This document shows positions 32,300 through 40,409 of a stretch of DNA of 64,000 nt, one piece after another. Below the pieces are notes generated by a model that had not been told where the DNA came from, made no database searches, and worked only from the letters and a program-made list of their open reading frames with translations. The stretch is from Hyalangium gracile. Its GTDB lineage: Bacteria > Myxococcota > Myxococcia > Myxococcales > Myxococcaceae. The stretch spans positions 124,001 to 188,000 of the forward strand of contig NZ_JAHXBG010000011.1 in assembly GCF_020103725.1 (NCBI RefSeq). Reading direction: 5' to 3'. The position numbers were made by a program, and so were the translations under genes. Position 1 is the first letter of the stretch; each line of letters starts with the position of its first letter.

Positions 32300-33147
32300 C
32301 GAAAGAGCCCCTGCCGCTGGCGAAGGCCCCGCGCGATGAGCTCCTGGACGGCCTCGCGGACCCGGGAGGAGGCGCGCTTCACCACGTCGGGATCATCCGC
32401 ATCCTCGGGCTCAAGCCCCTCGTGAAGCACGAGCGGTTCGCCATAGTGGATGTGATAGCGCACGGGCAGCGGGATGGGCGTGAGCGGGACGGGAATGTGA
32501 GGAACCCCGATCCACGAGCCCAGGGTCTCGAGGCGCCCCAGCAGCGGCATCTGCTCCTCCGCCCCGATGACGGCCACCGGCACCACTGGGACGCGATGGC
32601 GCAAGGCCAGCTCCGCGTGTCCCTCGCGCCACTCCTGCAACTGGTAGCGCTTCCAGATCGGCTTGGAGATGCCAGGAACGCCCTCGGGAAAGAGCATCAC
32701 CAGCTCGCCCGACTCCAGCAGCACTCGCAGGTTGCCGGGCGTGCCTCCCACCACGCCGCAGCGCGCGAACAGCGTCCCCACGAAGGGCATCCCCGCCACG
32801 AAGTAGTCCGCGACGGCCCGAGCAATCCTCCCCCGGCGCAGGAGGACATCCGTCCAGATCATCGTCGCGTCGAAGGGCAGGGTACCCGAGTGGTTGGAGG
32901 CCAGGATGGCCGGGCCCCGCGCGGGGATGTTCTCCACCCCGTGGGCCGTCACTCGGAAGTAGTGCTCGTGGATCCGCCCGAGCAGCGCCAGCATCACGGC
33001 GACGTGCCGGGGCTCCAGGCCGAAGAGATCGTACCCATGCCCCGCATCCTGGATGGCGGCGAAGCGGAGCAGCTCCAACTCGGGAGTGAGCAGCCGCTGG
33101 AGCCACCGGTGGCTCCACTGTCTCGCCGTGCTCAGCAGTTCGCTCAT
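32296..33147 (-). CDS. lysophospholipid/1-acylglycerol-3-phosphate acyltransferase
   Basis: This 283-residue membrane-associated PlsC-family enzyme transfers an acyl chain to a lyso-lipid. N85-H86-S-G-T-L-P-F-D93 is the NHSG...P-x-D variant of the HX4D catalytic motif (His and Asp six residues apart). F153-P-E-G156 is the acceptor-binding motif, and V-P-V-V-P-V-A-V-I-G precedes the third block. The start is ATG 33147, with GGGAGGA upstream; the frame runs on another 16 codons without support. It lies between a coiled-coil gene (130 bases upstream) and the SDR-like gene (overlapping). The phosphatidylserine synthase gene nearby on the other strand fits a lipid-metabolism neighbourhood. Confidence 0.88.
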   Translation of the reverse strand: MSELLSTARQWSHRWLQRLLTPELELLRFAAIQDAGHGYDLFGLEPRHVAVMLALLGRIHEHYFRVTAHGVENIPARGPAILASNHSGTLPFDATMIWTDVLLRRGRIARAVADYFVAGMPFVGTLFARCGVVGGTPGNLRVLLESGELVMLFPEGVPGISKPIWKRYQLQEWREGHAELALRHRVPVVPVAVIGAEEQMPLLGRLETLGSWIGVPHIPVPLTPIPLPVRYHIHYGEPLVLHEGLEPEDADDPDVVKRASSRVREAVQELIARGLRQRQGLFR

Positions 33148-33277
33148 GGGGTTCCTCCCCAGGGCTGTGCTGGGCCGGGGGAGCGGCTCCAGCACGACCG
33201 AGCGCAGGGCTTGCGGAGGCGGTAGTCCCCTGCGCAGGAATTGCGGAACGCCCTCATGGCGGAGTCCGGCGGTGCTC

Positions 33278-33523
33278 CTAGTGACGGCGGATGCTCTCGC
33301 GGAACGTCTTGAAGCGCTCCACCATCTCGTCCATGGCCTTGCTGGAGACCTCGGAGACCTCCTCCACCAGCTTCTCCGCGTCGCGCAGCCTCGGCTCCAG
33401 CTCCTTCCACTTGTCCTTGGCGTCCATTCCCGCCAGGTGGAGGTCCACGCGGATCTCGTCGCGCAGCGTCTTCAGCTTGCCCAGGTTCTCGTGCATCCAG
33501 TCGCGCATCTGCTTGCTGTCCAT
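33278..33523 (-). CDS. small helical coiled-coil protein
   Basis: This is an 81-residue acidic/basic helical protein (MDSKQMRDWMHENLGKLK...). It has heptad-like spacing through LKTLRDEIRVDLHLAG and AEKLVEEVSEVSSKAMDEMVERF, with no Cys and no signal peptide. It is probably a soluble coiled-coil oligomer. AAGGAG lies upstream of ATG 33523. It precedes the acyltransferase gene by 130 bases on the same strand and may be co-transcribed. I do not recognise a family. Confidence 0.78.
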   Translation of the reverse strand: MDSKQMRDWMHENLGKLKTLRDEIRVDLHLAGMDAKDKWKELEPRLRDAEKLVEEVSEVSSKAMDEMVERFKTFRESIRRH

Positions 33524-33684
33524 GACGTGTCTCCTTGGTTCAGGGTTCTGCCCATGAGCCAAAGCAAAGCGCGTGCCGTGTCGCCTCGCGTGCGGCCGTG
33601 CCAGAAAAGCGTGGTGCCGCCCTCCAATCCCGGGGATGGTTCGGTCGCAGCGCTGTCGCCCTCTGGGACGCCAGGAGAGTCCGA

Positions 33685-34332
33685 ATGACGACCGAGCCCC
33701 GCGAGAAACCGCCTCGCCGCCACTTCTCGATGATCCGCACCTTCGTGCTGGCGGACTTCGTCACGCTGGGCAACGGCTTCTCGGGAGCAGGCACCATCCT
33801 CTCGGCGATGCAGTACCTGGCCACGGGGGAGCAGCGGTGGTTGTGGCTGGCCTTCGGGCTGATGCCGCTGGCGCTGATCCTCGACTTCGCGGATGGCCGG
33901 ATCGCCCGCTGGCGCTTCAAGTCCTCGCCCCTGGGGGCGGACCTGGATTCACTGGCGGACGTCATCTCGTTCGGCATGGCTCCGGCGGCCCTGGCCTTCG
34001 CGGTGGGGATGCGGGGAGCCCTGGACGTGGCCGTGCTCCTCTACTTCGTGGCCTGTGGCATCAGCCGACTGGCCCGCTTCAACGTCACCTCCGCCGAGCT
34101 CAGCGACGGCACGGGCAAGGTGAAGTACTTCGAGGGTACGCCGATTCCCACGAGCCTGGCCCTGGTGGCGGTGCTGGCCGTGGCGACATGGCAGGGCCGG
34201 ATCGGCGTGGGCGAGAAGCTCCTGGGCGGGGTGTGGGAGCTGGGGCCGCTGGAGCTGCATCCGCTGGTGCTGCTGTACCTGCTGAGCGGCAGCGCGATGA
34301 TCAGCAAGACCCTGCGCATTCCGAAGATCTGA
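33685..34332 (+). CDS. pssA: CDP-diacylglycerol--serine O-phosphatidyltransferase
   Basis: This is a 215-residue polytopic membrane enzyme. It contains the complete CDP-alcohol phosphatidyltransferase signature D70-G-x2-A-R-x8-G84-x3-D88-x3-D92. It makes phosphatidylserine from CDP-diacylglycerol and serine at the inner membrane, the first step to phosphatidylethanolamine. R-x-F-V-L-A-D-F-V-T-L-G-N-G-F-S-G and the length fit the PssA subfamily rather than PgsA. ATG 33685 follows CCAGGAG. No phosphatidylserine decarboxylase gene is adjacent. It diverges from the coiled-coil gene across 161 bases. Confidence 0.9.
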   Translation: MTTEPREKPPRRHFSMIRTFVLADFVTLGNGFSGAGTILSAMQYLATGEQRWLWLAFGLMPLALILDFADGRIARWRFKSSPLGADLDSLADVISFGMAPAALAFAVGMRGALDVAVLLYFVACGISRLARFNVTSAELSDGTGKVKYFEGTPIPTSLALVAVLAVATWQGRIGVGEKLLGGVWELGPLELHPLVLLYLLSGSAMISKTLRIPKI

Positions 34333-34411
34333 AGGGCGTCCACCCGCCGACATCCCACTGTGGGAAGTGGACAGTCCTGTGTCTTGCCGGGCTGCTCCGT
34401 GTTCCTTCCCA

Positions 34412-34431
34412 GGGTGGGCGCTTGCCCGCCC
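34412..34431 (+). terminator. hairpin after pssA
   Basis: GGGTGGGC (34412-34419) pairs with GCCCGCCC (34424-34431), with one G-T wobble and a four-base loop, about 80 bases past the pssA stop and before the next gene. There is no T run. Confidence 0.42.
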
Positions 34432-34537
34432 AGGCGTGGGTGCCTAGCTTCGCCACCTGATCCTCCAGGCTCTCACGGTGGGTGCCGAGAGTACCTGGTG
34501 GTGGGTACGGGCGAAGGTGTTGGGGAGGATGGGGACC

Positions 34538-37480
34538 ATGAGTGGGCGCTGGGGCCTGTGGGCCCTCGTGGTGGGGCTGCTCGCTGGGTGCGCGGATCGG
34601 GAGAAGTCTTCCATGGCCGATGGCCGGCTGACGGCCACGCCAGCGGGAATCGACTTCCAACGTGTCGCCGTGTTCGACGGGCGCGAAGCGGCGGTGACGA
34701 TCCGCAACGTGGGTCGCTCGCGCATCGAGGTCGACGATATCTGGGTCGAGGGGCCAGAAGGGCAGTACCTGGCCAGCTTCTCCCATGAAGGCCCTCACAG
34801 CCTGCTGCCAGGCAGTGAGTGTGGCCTCAAGGTGCGCTTCGCTCCGCTGGAGACGGGCGAGCTGCCGGCCACGCTTGTCATCCGCTCCGACGCCAAGCGC
34901 GAGCCCATCCTCCGTATTCCGCTCAAGGGCGCGGGCGTGGACGCCTGGGCCCGCGTGTCTCCCCACAAGCTGGACTTTGGCCGCATCGAGGCGGAGTCCT
35001 CGAAGACGCTCGGCGTCACCGTCGAGAACCCCACGGACATGCCCGTGGAGGTCGCCACCCGCCTGGTGGGCGCCGACAAGGACGAGTTCTCCATCGCCCC
35101 GGTGACGCTCGCCGCCTGGGAGAAGCGCGAGCTGCCGCTGACGTTCAGCCCCGTGAAGGTCGGGCGCAAGAGCGTGGCGCTCGCGGTGACGCCGTGCCGC
35201 GGCTGCGCGGACGTGCCCGTGCTCGTGTCGGCCGAGGCCCTGGACCGGGCCGTGGTCGCCGAGCCGCCCGAGCTCGACTTCGGCGGCGTGCCCATCGACA
35301 AGGACAAGCGCCTGATGGCGCGCATCCGCAACATCAGCACCGAGCCCATGACGGTGACGCAGCTGGACTTCGAGGGCAGGGATGCCTCCTTCAGCCATGC
35401 CGCCACCGGCTTTCCGCTCGTGCTCCAGCCCGGTGAGGTGCGCGAATGGGAGCTGCGCTACAGCCCCGGCCACATGGGCTTCGCGGACGACACCGCGCGC
35501 TTCCATGTGGTGAGCAAGCGCAACCCCATCACCCCGGTGGCCCTGCTCGGCCACGGCGGCGCGGCCGAGCTGTGCGTCTCGCCGGTGGAGCACAACTTCG
35601 GAGCGCAGCCGCTCGGCGCCAAGGCGTCCGTCATCGTCAACGTCAAGAACTGCGGCTCCGAGAATGGCGGTCCGCTCAAGCTCACCGGCCTGGACTTCCA
35701 GCCGGATCCCTCCGGCCCGGTGCAGTTCGGCACCGCGCCGATGCTCCTCCCGTACACGCTGAATCCCGGGCAGGAGGTCAACCTCAAGGTCTTCTACGAG
35801 CCCACGCGCGAGGGGGCCGCCAGCGGCGCCCTGGTGCTGTCGACGAACGCGTTCAACGCCGCCACGGTGCGGCTGGACTTCCAGGGCGTGGCCCAGCGCC
35901 ACGAGCCCTGCCAGCTCGCCATCACTCCGATGGCCGTGAACTTCGGCACCGTGCCGCCGCGCCGCGGCGCCGTGCTGGGCGTCAAGCTGGAGAACCGCGG
36001 CAGCGATCTGTGCCCGGTGAAGAACATCAAGCTGCGTGACGACGGCGGCGGCGTCTTCCGCATGCCCGGTGGCGACCTGGACGGCGTCATCATGTACCCG
36101 GGCAACTGGTTCAGCTTCCAGGTGGCGTTCGACGCGCCTGCCTCGGGCGGGACGTTCCTCGGCTCGGTGCAGGTGGAGCAGGCGGACCCGGCCAACCCGC
36201 TGGTGCTCGTGCCGCTGCAGGCCCACTCGCAGAGCGCCTGCCTCGTGCCCACGCCGCGCTTCGTGGACTTCGGCGTCGGCCGCAAGGACTGCCCGCCGGC
36301 TCCGCGCCAGGTGAACTACCTCAACGCGTGTCCGGGGCCCATCACCGTCTCCGGCGTGCGCCTGGGCGCCGGCACCACGGACTCGGAGTTCTTCCTGAAG
36401 GACGCGCCCAACCCGCTGCCCATCACCCTGCAGCCGGGTGACGCCTTCACCGCCGAGGTGGAGTACTACGCCCAGGTGACCGGCATGAACCTGTCGCCGC
36501 TCTTCGTCGACTCGAGCGATCTGCCCGAGCCGCTGCTCGTGCCGCTGCTCGGCGAGTCCTCCAAGCGGGTGGACAAGAAGGACACCTTCATCCAGCAGGA
36601 CGGCTCCAAGGTGGACGTCCTCTTCGTGGTGGACAACACCGCCTCCATGGTGGAGGAGCAGCCCCGCTTCATCAGCGCCCTGCCGTCCTTCGTGAGCACC
36701 GCGCTGGAGAAGAACGTGGACCTGCACGTGGCCGTGACGACCACCGGCATCGCCCCGGAGTCCAACAGCTGCCCCGGCGGCGCCATGGGCGGTGAGGCCG
36801 GACGCCTCTTCCCGGTGGACGGCAGTCGGCAGCGCATCCTCACGCACCAGACGCAGGATCTCGCCACGAAGCTCCAAGGCAACGCCCAGGTGGGCCTGTG
36901 CGCCTCGGTGGAGCAGGGCTTCGAGGCCGTGCGCCGCGCGCTCTCCGAGCCGCTGGTCGGCGGGGCGGATGATCCGCGCACCCCGCAGCCCAACGACGGC
37001 AACGCGGGCTTCCTGCGAGACGAAGCGGCCCTCGTGGTCGTCTTCGTGGGCGACGAGGATGACCACTCGCCCGACAGCGTGGAGACCTACGTCCGCTTCT
37101 TCCAGGGCAAGAAGGGCGAGTTCCAGCCGCAGCGCATGACGATCTACGCCATCGCGCCCACCCAGGCCTCCTGCTCCACGGCGGGTGGCTACGGCACGCG
37201 CTACGCCGAGGCCGCGTCCCGGACGGGCGGCGAGGTGGTCTCCGTGTGTGATCCGGACTACGCCCCGCTCCTCCGCAACGTGGCCAACAAGGCGTTCTCT
37301 CCCCAGGACCGCTTCCCGCTGAGCGAGCTGCCTGACCCGGGCTCGGTGACGGTGCGCGTCAACGGCGCGCCCGTTACCTCTGGCTGGACCTACGACGCGG
37401 GCTCCAACAGCGTCGTCTTCGCTCCCAGCCCGGCGCCTGGCGCCAAGGTGGAGATCGCCTACCGACGCGCTTGCCAGTAG
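34538..37480 (+). CDS. large lipoprotein with ASH-type beta domains and a C-terminal VWA domain
   Basis: This 980-residue lipoprotein has signal MSGRWGLWALVVGLLAG and lipid Cys18. Residues about 30-680 are tandem ASH/MSP-like (choice-of-anchor-D style) beta-sandwich modules of about 105 residues, recognisable by repeated V-D-F-G-x-V, N-x-G and L-x-P-G-x motifs. A von Willebrand A domain starts near 693: D699-N-T-A-S703 is the MIDAS (Thr at the third position), and later F-V-G-D-E-D-D-H is conserved. A final beta domain (about 915-980, VTVRVNGAPVTSGWTYD) closes it. ASH plus VWA suggests a surface adhesin or assembly factor; the ligand is unknown. ATG 34538 is used; ATG 34529 would leave no room for a ribosome site. 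Confidence 0.88.
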   Translation: MSGRWGLWALVVGLLAGCADREKSSMADGRLTATPAGIDFQRVAVFDGREAAVTIRNVGRSRIEVDDIWVEGPEGQYLASFSHEGPHSLLPGSECGLKVRFAPLETGELPATLVIRSDAKREPILRIPLKGAGVDAWARVSPHKLDFGRIEAESSKTLGVTVENPTDMPVEVATRLVGADKDEFSIAPVTLAAWEKRELPLTFSPVKVGRKSVALAVTPCRGCADVPVLVSAEALDRAVVAEPPELDFGGVPIDKDKRLMARIRNISTEPMTVTQLDFEGRDASFSHAATGFPLVLQPGEVREWELRYSPGHMGFADDTARFHVVSKRNPITPVALLGHGGAAELCVSPVEHNFGAQPLGAKASVIVNVKNCGSENGGPLKLTGLDFQPDPSGPVQFGTAPMLLPYTLNPGQEVNLKVFYEPTREGAASGALVLSTNAFNAATVRLDFQGVAQRHEPCQLAITPMAVNFGTVPPRRGAVLGVKLENRGSDLCPVKNIKLRDDGGGVFRMPGGDLDGVIMYPGNWFSFQVAFDAPASGGTFLGSVQVEQADPANPLVLVPLQAHSQSACLVPTPRFVDFGVGRKDCPPAPRQVNYLNACPGPITVSGVRLGAGTTDSEFFLKDAPNPLPITLQPGDAFTAEVEYYAQVTGMNLSPLFVDSSDLPEPLLVPLLGESSKRVDKKDTFIQQDGSKVDVLFVVDNTASMVEEQPRFISALPSFVSTALEKNVDLHVAVTTTGIAPESNSCPGGAMGGEAGRLFPVDGSRQRILTHQTQDLATKLQGNAQVGLCASVEQGFEAVRRALSEPLVGGADDPRTPQPNDGNAGFLRDEAALVVVFVGDEDDHSPDSVETYVRFFQGKKGEFQPQRMTIYAIAPTQASCSTAGGYGTRYAEAASRTGGEVVSVCDPDYAPLLRNVANKAFSPQDRFPLSELPDPGSVTVRVNGAPVTSGWTYDAGSNSVVFAPSPAPGAKVEIAYRRACQ

Positions 37481-37598
37481 ACGCGAGCGACGGGCTCGCG
37501 CGGGCCGACTTTCAGGCTCCGGACAAGGAGATGTCGGCCCTGGGTGCTACAGGGCTGGTTCAACCTGTGCGGATGACCAGAAAATTGGAGGACCCCGC

Positions 37599-38000
37599 GT
37601 GCTGAGTACCCTGAGCCCGTCGCAGCCGCAGCCGAGGAGGCGCCTGGTGAGCACCCGTCAGCACAAGCATCCGTTGCCCGCCGCGCCCACGCCGTCGCGC
37701 GCCCCGGGCCCCGGCCTGCGCGTCATTCGCGGGGAAGGCCAGCGCCGCCCGGACGAGGCGCTCACCTCCCGGGACGCCGTGGCCCGCGTGCTCATGGAGG
37801 CCGGCGCGGACCTGCTGCTGCGCCGCATCTCCCCGGCTCGCGCCGAGGAGATCGAACGCCAGGTGGACCGCGCCCTGGAGCTCTTCGACCGGGTGGACGA
37901 CAACCCCCTGGTCATGCCCGTCCTCCGCCGCCACCTGGATGCCCTGGAGGCCCTCATGCGCGAGACGCGCGAGCGCCGTCCCGCCCGCCGTGGGGGGTGA
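37599..38000 (+). CDS. hypothetical protein
   Basis: This 133-residue soluble protein starts at GTG 37599, with GGAGG seven bases upstream. The first about 45 residues are Pro/Arg-rich and disordered. Residues about 55-125 are helical (DAVARVLMEAGADLLLRRISPARAEEIERQVDRALELFDR...), with a basic C-terminus (RERRPARRGG). No known domain is evident. It sits 118 bases after the VWA lipoprotein and 134 bases before the first kinase gene, on the same strand. Confidence 0.75.
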   Translation: MLSTLSPSQPQPRRRLVSTRQHKHPLPAAPTPSRAPGPGLRVIRGEGQRRPDEALTSRDAVARVLMEAGADLLLRRISPARAEEIERQVDRALELFDRVDDNPLVMPVLRRHLDALEALMRETRERRPARRGG

Positions 38001-38060
38001 GCGCCTGCTCGCCCGCCTCCCCGACGCCCCCTCCCTGATTCCTGAATCGAAACCAGGGGT

Positions 38061-38089
38061 TTGACCCCCCCGCCAGTGCCGCTTACGCT
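38061..38089 (+). promoter_or_regulatory. possible sigma-70-like promoter of the kinase pair
   Basis: TTGACC (38061-38066), a 17-base spacer and TACGCT (38084-38089). A start near 38096 would leave a leader of about 40 bases before GTG 38135. The -10 matches only half of the consensus. Confidence 0.45.
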
Positions 38090-38134
38090 CGGGATCTTTG
38101 CAAACCCGGGCCCACCCAGCGGGCGGGTCAGATC

Positions 38135-40390
38135 GTGTCGCTCGAGAACTACGGCAAGTACCAACTCCTCAAACGGCTCGCGATGGGCGGGATGGCGCAG
38201 ATCTACCTTGCGCGCCGCAAGGCCCCCGAGGCCTCGGACGAGCTGGTAGTCATCAAGCGCATCCTTCCGCACCTGGCCGAGAACGTGGAGTTCATCCGGA
38301 TGTTCCTGGATGAGGCCAAGATCGCGGCGCGGCTGGCGCACCCCAACATCGTCGCCATTCACGATCTGGGCGCCCAGGACGACAGCTTCTTCCTGGCCAT
38401 GGAGTACATCCACGGCGAGGACGTGCGGCGCATGTGGAAGCGCGCCGCCAGCCAGGGGCTCGAGGTGCCGGTGCCGCTGGCGGTCCGGATCATCATCGAG
38501 GCGTGCGCCGGCCTGGACTACGCGCACAAGAAGACGGACCCCTCGGGCAAGCCGCTGGGCATCGTCCACCGGGACGTGTCGCCGCAGAACATCCTGGTGT
38601 CCTTCGAGGGCGTGGTGAAGGTGGTGGACTTCGGCATCGCCAAGGCGGCCGACCAGGCCACCGTCACGCGCTCGGGCGTGCTCAAGGGCAAGTACTCGTA
38701 CATGAGCCCCGAGCAGGCCGCCGGCAAGCGGGTGGACTGCCGCAGCGACGTGTTCGCCCTGGGGGTGGTGCTCTACGAGCTGGTCACCAACACGCGCCTG
38801 TTCAAGCGCTCCAGCGACATGCAGACGCTGTCGGCGGTGGCCGAGTGTCACGTGATACCGCCGTCCCAGGCGAACCCGCGCGTCCCGGCGGACCTGGATC
38901 CCATCATCCTGAAGGCGCTCGCCCGCGAGCCGGATGCCCGCTACTCGGAGGCGCTCCAGCTCCAGCTGGCGCTCGAGCAGTGGCTGATCGCCCACCAGTT
39001 CTCGGCCAGCCCGGCGGAGCTGTCCACCTTCCTGAGCCAGGTGTACGCGGACCGGCTGGCTCGCGAGGCGCGCTCCGGCACCATCGTGGTGGAGGAGGAT
39101 CCGCCCCTCACCGGACAGCGCACCGCCGTGGAGGGCCATCGCCGCTCGGGGGTGAACCCCAGCGTCGCGCCGAAGAAGGAGGCGGAGGTCACCCGCGCGG
39201 ACCGCGGGGAGCTGATCGCCGCCGCGGCGGCCGAGACGGTGGAGGTGACGGATCCCTCGCCGCCGCGCGCCTCGCGCACCACCCGCAGCGTCGAGTCGCG
39301 CCGCGAGCAGGAGTCGGATCGGCAGCGCGTGGAGCGGCGTCCTCCGCCGCCCCGGCCGATCCCTCCAGAGCCTCCTCGCAGCCAGGGGTTCGAGGAGCTG
39401 CCGACCGAGGCGCTGGATGGGGCCTCGCTGGCGCGCCATGGGGTGCCGCCCCTGCAGGATGGCGCGTCCCTCGTGACGGGCACGACGCAGGCGCCGCGCC
39501 GCGGTCGCATCCGGCGCCGCTGGGCCATGGCGGGAGCCGCGGCCGTGTCGGCGCTGGTGGTGGCCCTGCTGATGTGGATCATCCTGAGTCCCTCGAGCTC
39601 CTCGGAGCCGGCCGTGGTCCGGCTGGAGACGGTGCCGCCGGGGGCCAGGGTCCTGTTCGAGGGCAAGCCGCTGCCGGGCGTCACCCCGCTGACGCTGCCC
39701 ACCATGGCCGCGGGCACCTACAAGGTGGTGGTCTCCCGGGAGGGCTACCAGGAGCTGCATGCCGCGGTGGCCATTCCCTCCACGGGCAAGGTGACGCTCG
39801 AGGCGCTGAACCTCATCGCGCTGACGCCCAGGGAGCCGGCGCCGCCCGTCGTCACTCCCACGCCGCCGGTGAAGACACCGCCTGCTCCGCCCGCTCCCAC
39901 CGTGGTGAAGCTCACCCTGGAGACGGAGCCGGCGCAGGCGACGATCTTCGTGAATGGCCAGGAGCGGGGCGCGGCCCCGCAGGTGGTGGAGGCGAAGGCC
40001 GAGGAGGAGTTGGAGGTGAAGGTGAGTGCTCCGGAGTACAAGGCCCTCTCGAGGAAGGTGAGGGTAGGGGCGGGCCCCGCGCAGGTGGAGCACCTGGTGC
40101 TCGAGCCGCTGCCGAAGGCCCCGTCGACGCCGCCCATCAAGCAGACGCGCGTGCCCGAGCCGCCCAAGCCCGCGCCCGAGCCGGTCAAGGCGATGGTGCG
40201 CTTCGCGGTGACGCCGTGGGCCGAGGTGACGTGCGGCGGGCGCAACCTGGGCACCACGCCCTTCGAGGCGGTGTCGCTGCCCGTGGGCGTGTACCAGTGC
40301 AAGTTCTACAACCCCGATCTGGGCCGGACGCTCACGCAGAAGATCGAAGTGAAGGCCACCGGGATGAACAAAGTCGTGGTGAAGTTCTAG
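38135..40390 (+). CDS. transmembrane Ser/Thr protein kinase with PEGA-like extracytoplasmic domains
   Basis: This is a 751-residue protein. The kinase domain (about 8-285) is complete: Gly loop L-A-M-G-G-M-A-Q-I-Y, K41 (V-V-I-K), H145-R-D147, D165-F-G and the S-P-E-Q activation-segment end. A long Arg/Pro/Ser-rich linker (about 305-460) leads to one transmembrane helix (about 464-486), then three PEGA-like beta modules (L-E-T-V-P-P-G-A-R-V-L-F-E-G; L-E-T-E-P-A-Q-A-T-I-F-V-N-G; F-A-V-T-P-W-A-E-V-T-C-G-G). Such kinases sense envelope signals outside and phosphorylate Ser/Thr in the cytoplasm. The start is GTG 38135. A second kinase gene starts 19 bases after the stop, so the two probably form an operon. 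Confidence 0.93.
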   Translation: MSLENYGKYQLLKRLAMGGMAQIYLARRKAPEASDELVVIKRILPHLAENVEFIRMFLDEAKIAARLAHPNIVAIHDLGAQDDSFFLAMEYIHGEDVRRMWKRAASQGLEVPVPLAVRIIIEACAGLDYAHKKTDPSGKPLGIVHRDVSPQNILVSFEGVVKVVDFGIAKAADQATVTRSGVLKGKYSYMSPEQAAGKRVDCRSDVFALGVVLYELVTNTRLFKRSSDMQTLSAVAECHVIPPSQANPRVPADLDPIILKALAREPDARYSEALQLQLALEQWLIAHQFSASPAELSTFLSQVYADRLAREARSGTIVVEEDPPLTGQRTAVEGHRRSGVNPSVAPKKEAEVTRADRGELIAAAAAETVEVTDPSPPRASRTTRSVESRREQESDRQRVERRPPPPRPIPPEPPRSQGFEELPTEALDGASLARHGVPPLQDGASLVTGTTQAPRRGRIRRRWAMAGAAAVSALVVALLMWIILSPSSSSEPAVVRLETVPPGARVLFEGKPLPGVTPLTLPTMAAGTYKVVVSREGYQELHAAVAIPSTGKVTLEALNLIALTPREPAPPVVTPTPPVKTPPAPPAPTVVKLTLETEPAQATIFVNGQERGAAPQVVEAKAEEELEVKVSAPEYKALSRKVRVGAGPAQVEHLVLEPLPKAPSTPPIKQTRVPEPPKPAPEPVKAMVRFAVTPWAEVTCGGRNLGTTPFEAVSLPVGVYQCKFYNPDLGRTLTQKIEVKATGMNKVVVKF

Positions 40391-40409
40391 CCATGCCCTG
40401 GATGCTCAA

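Noticed and set aside
34301-37066. Open frame of 921 codons on the - strand opposite the ASH/VWA lipoprotein
   Set aside because: Arg/His/Gly-rich shadow frame, no recognisable domain, while the + strand has a signal peptide and clear repeats.
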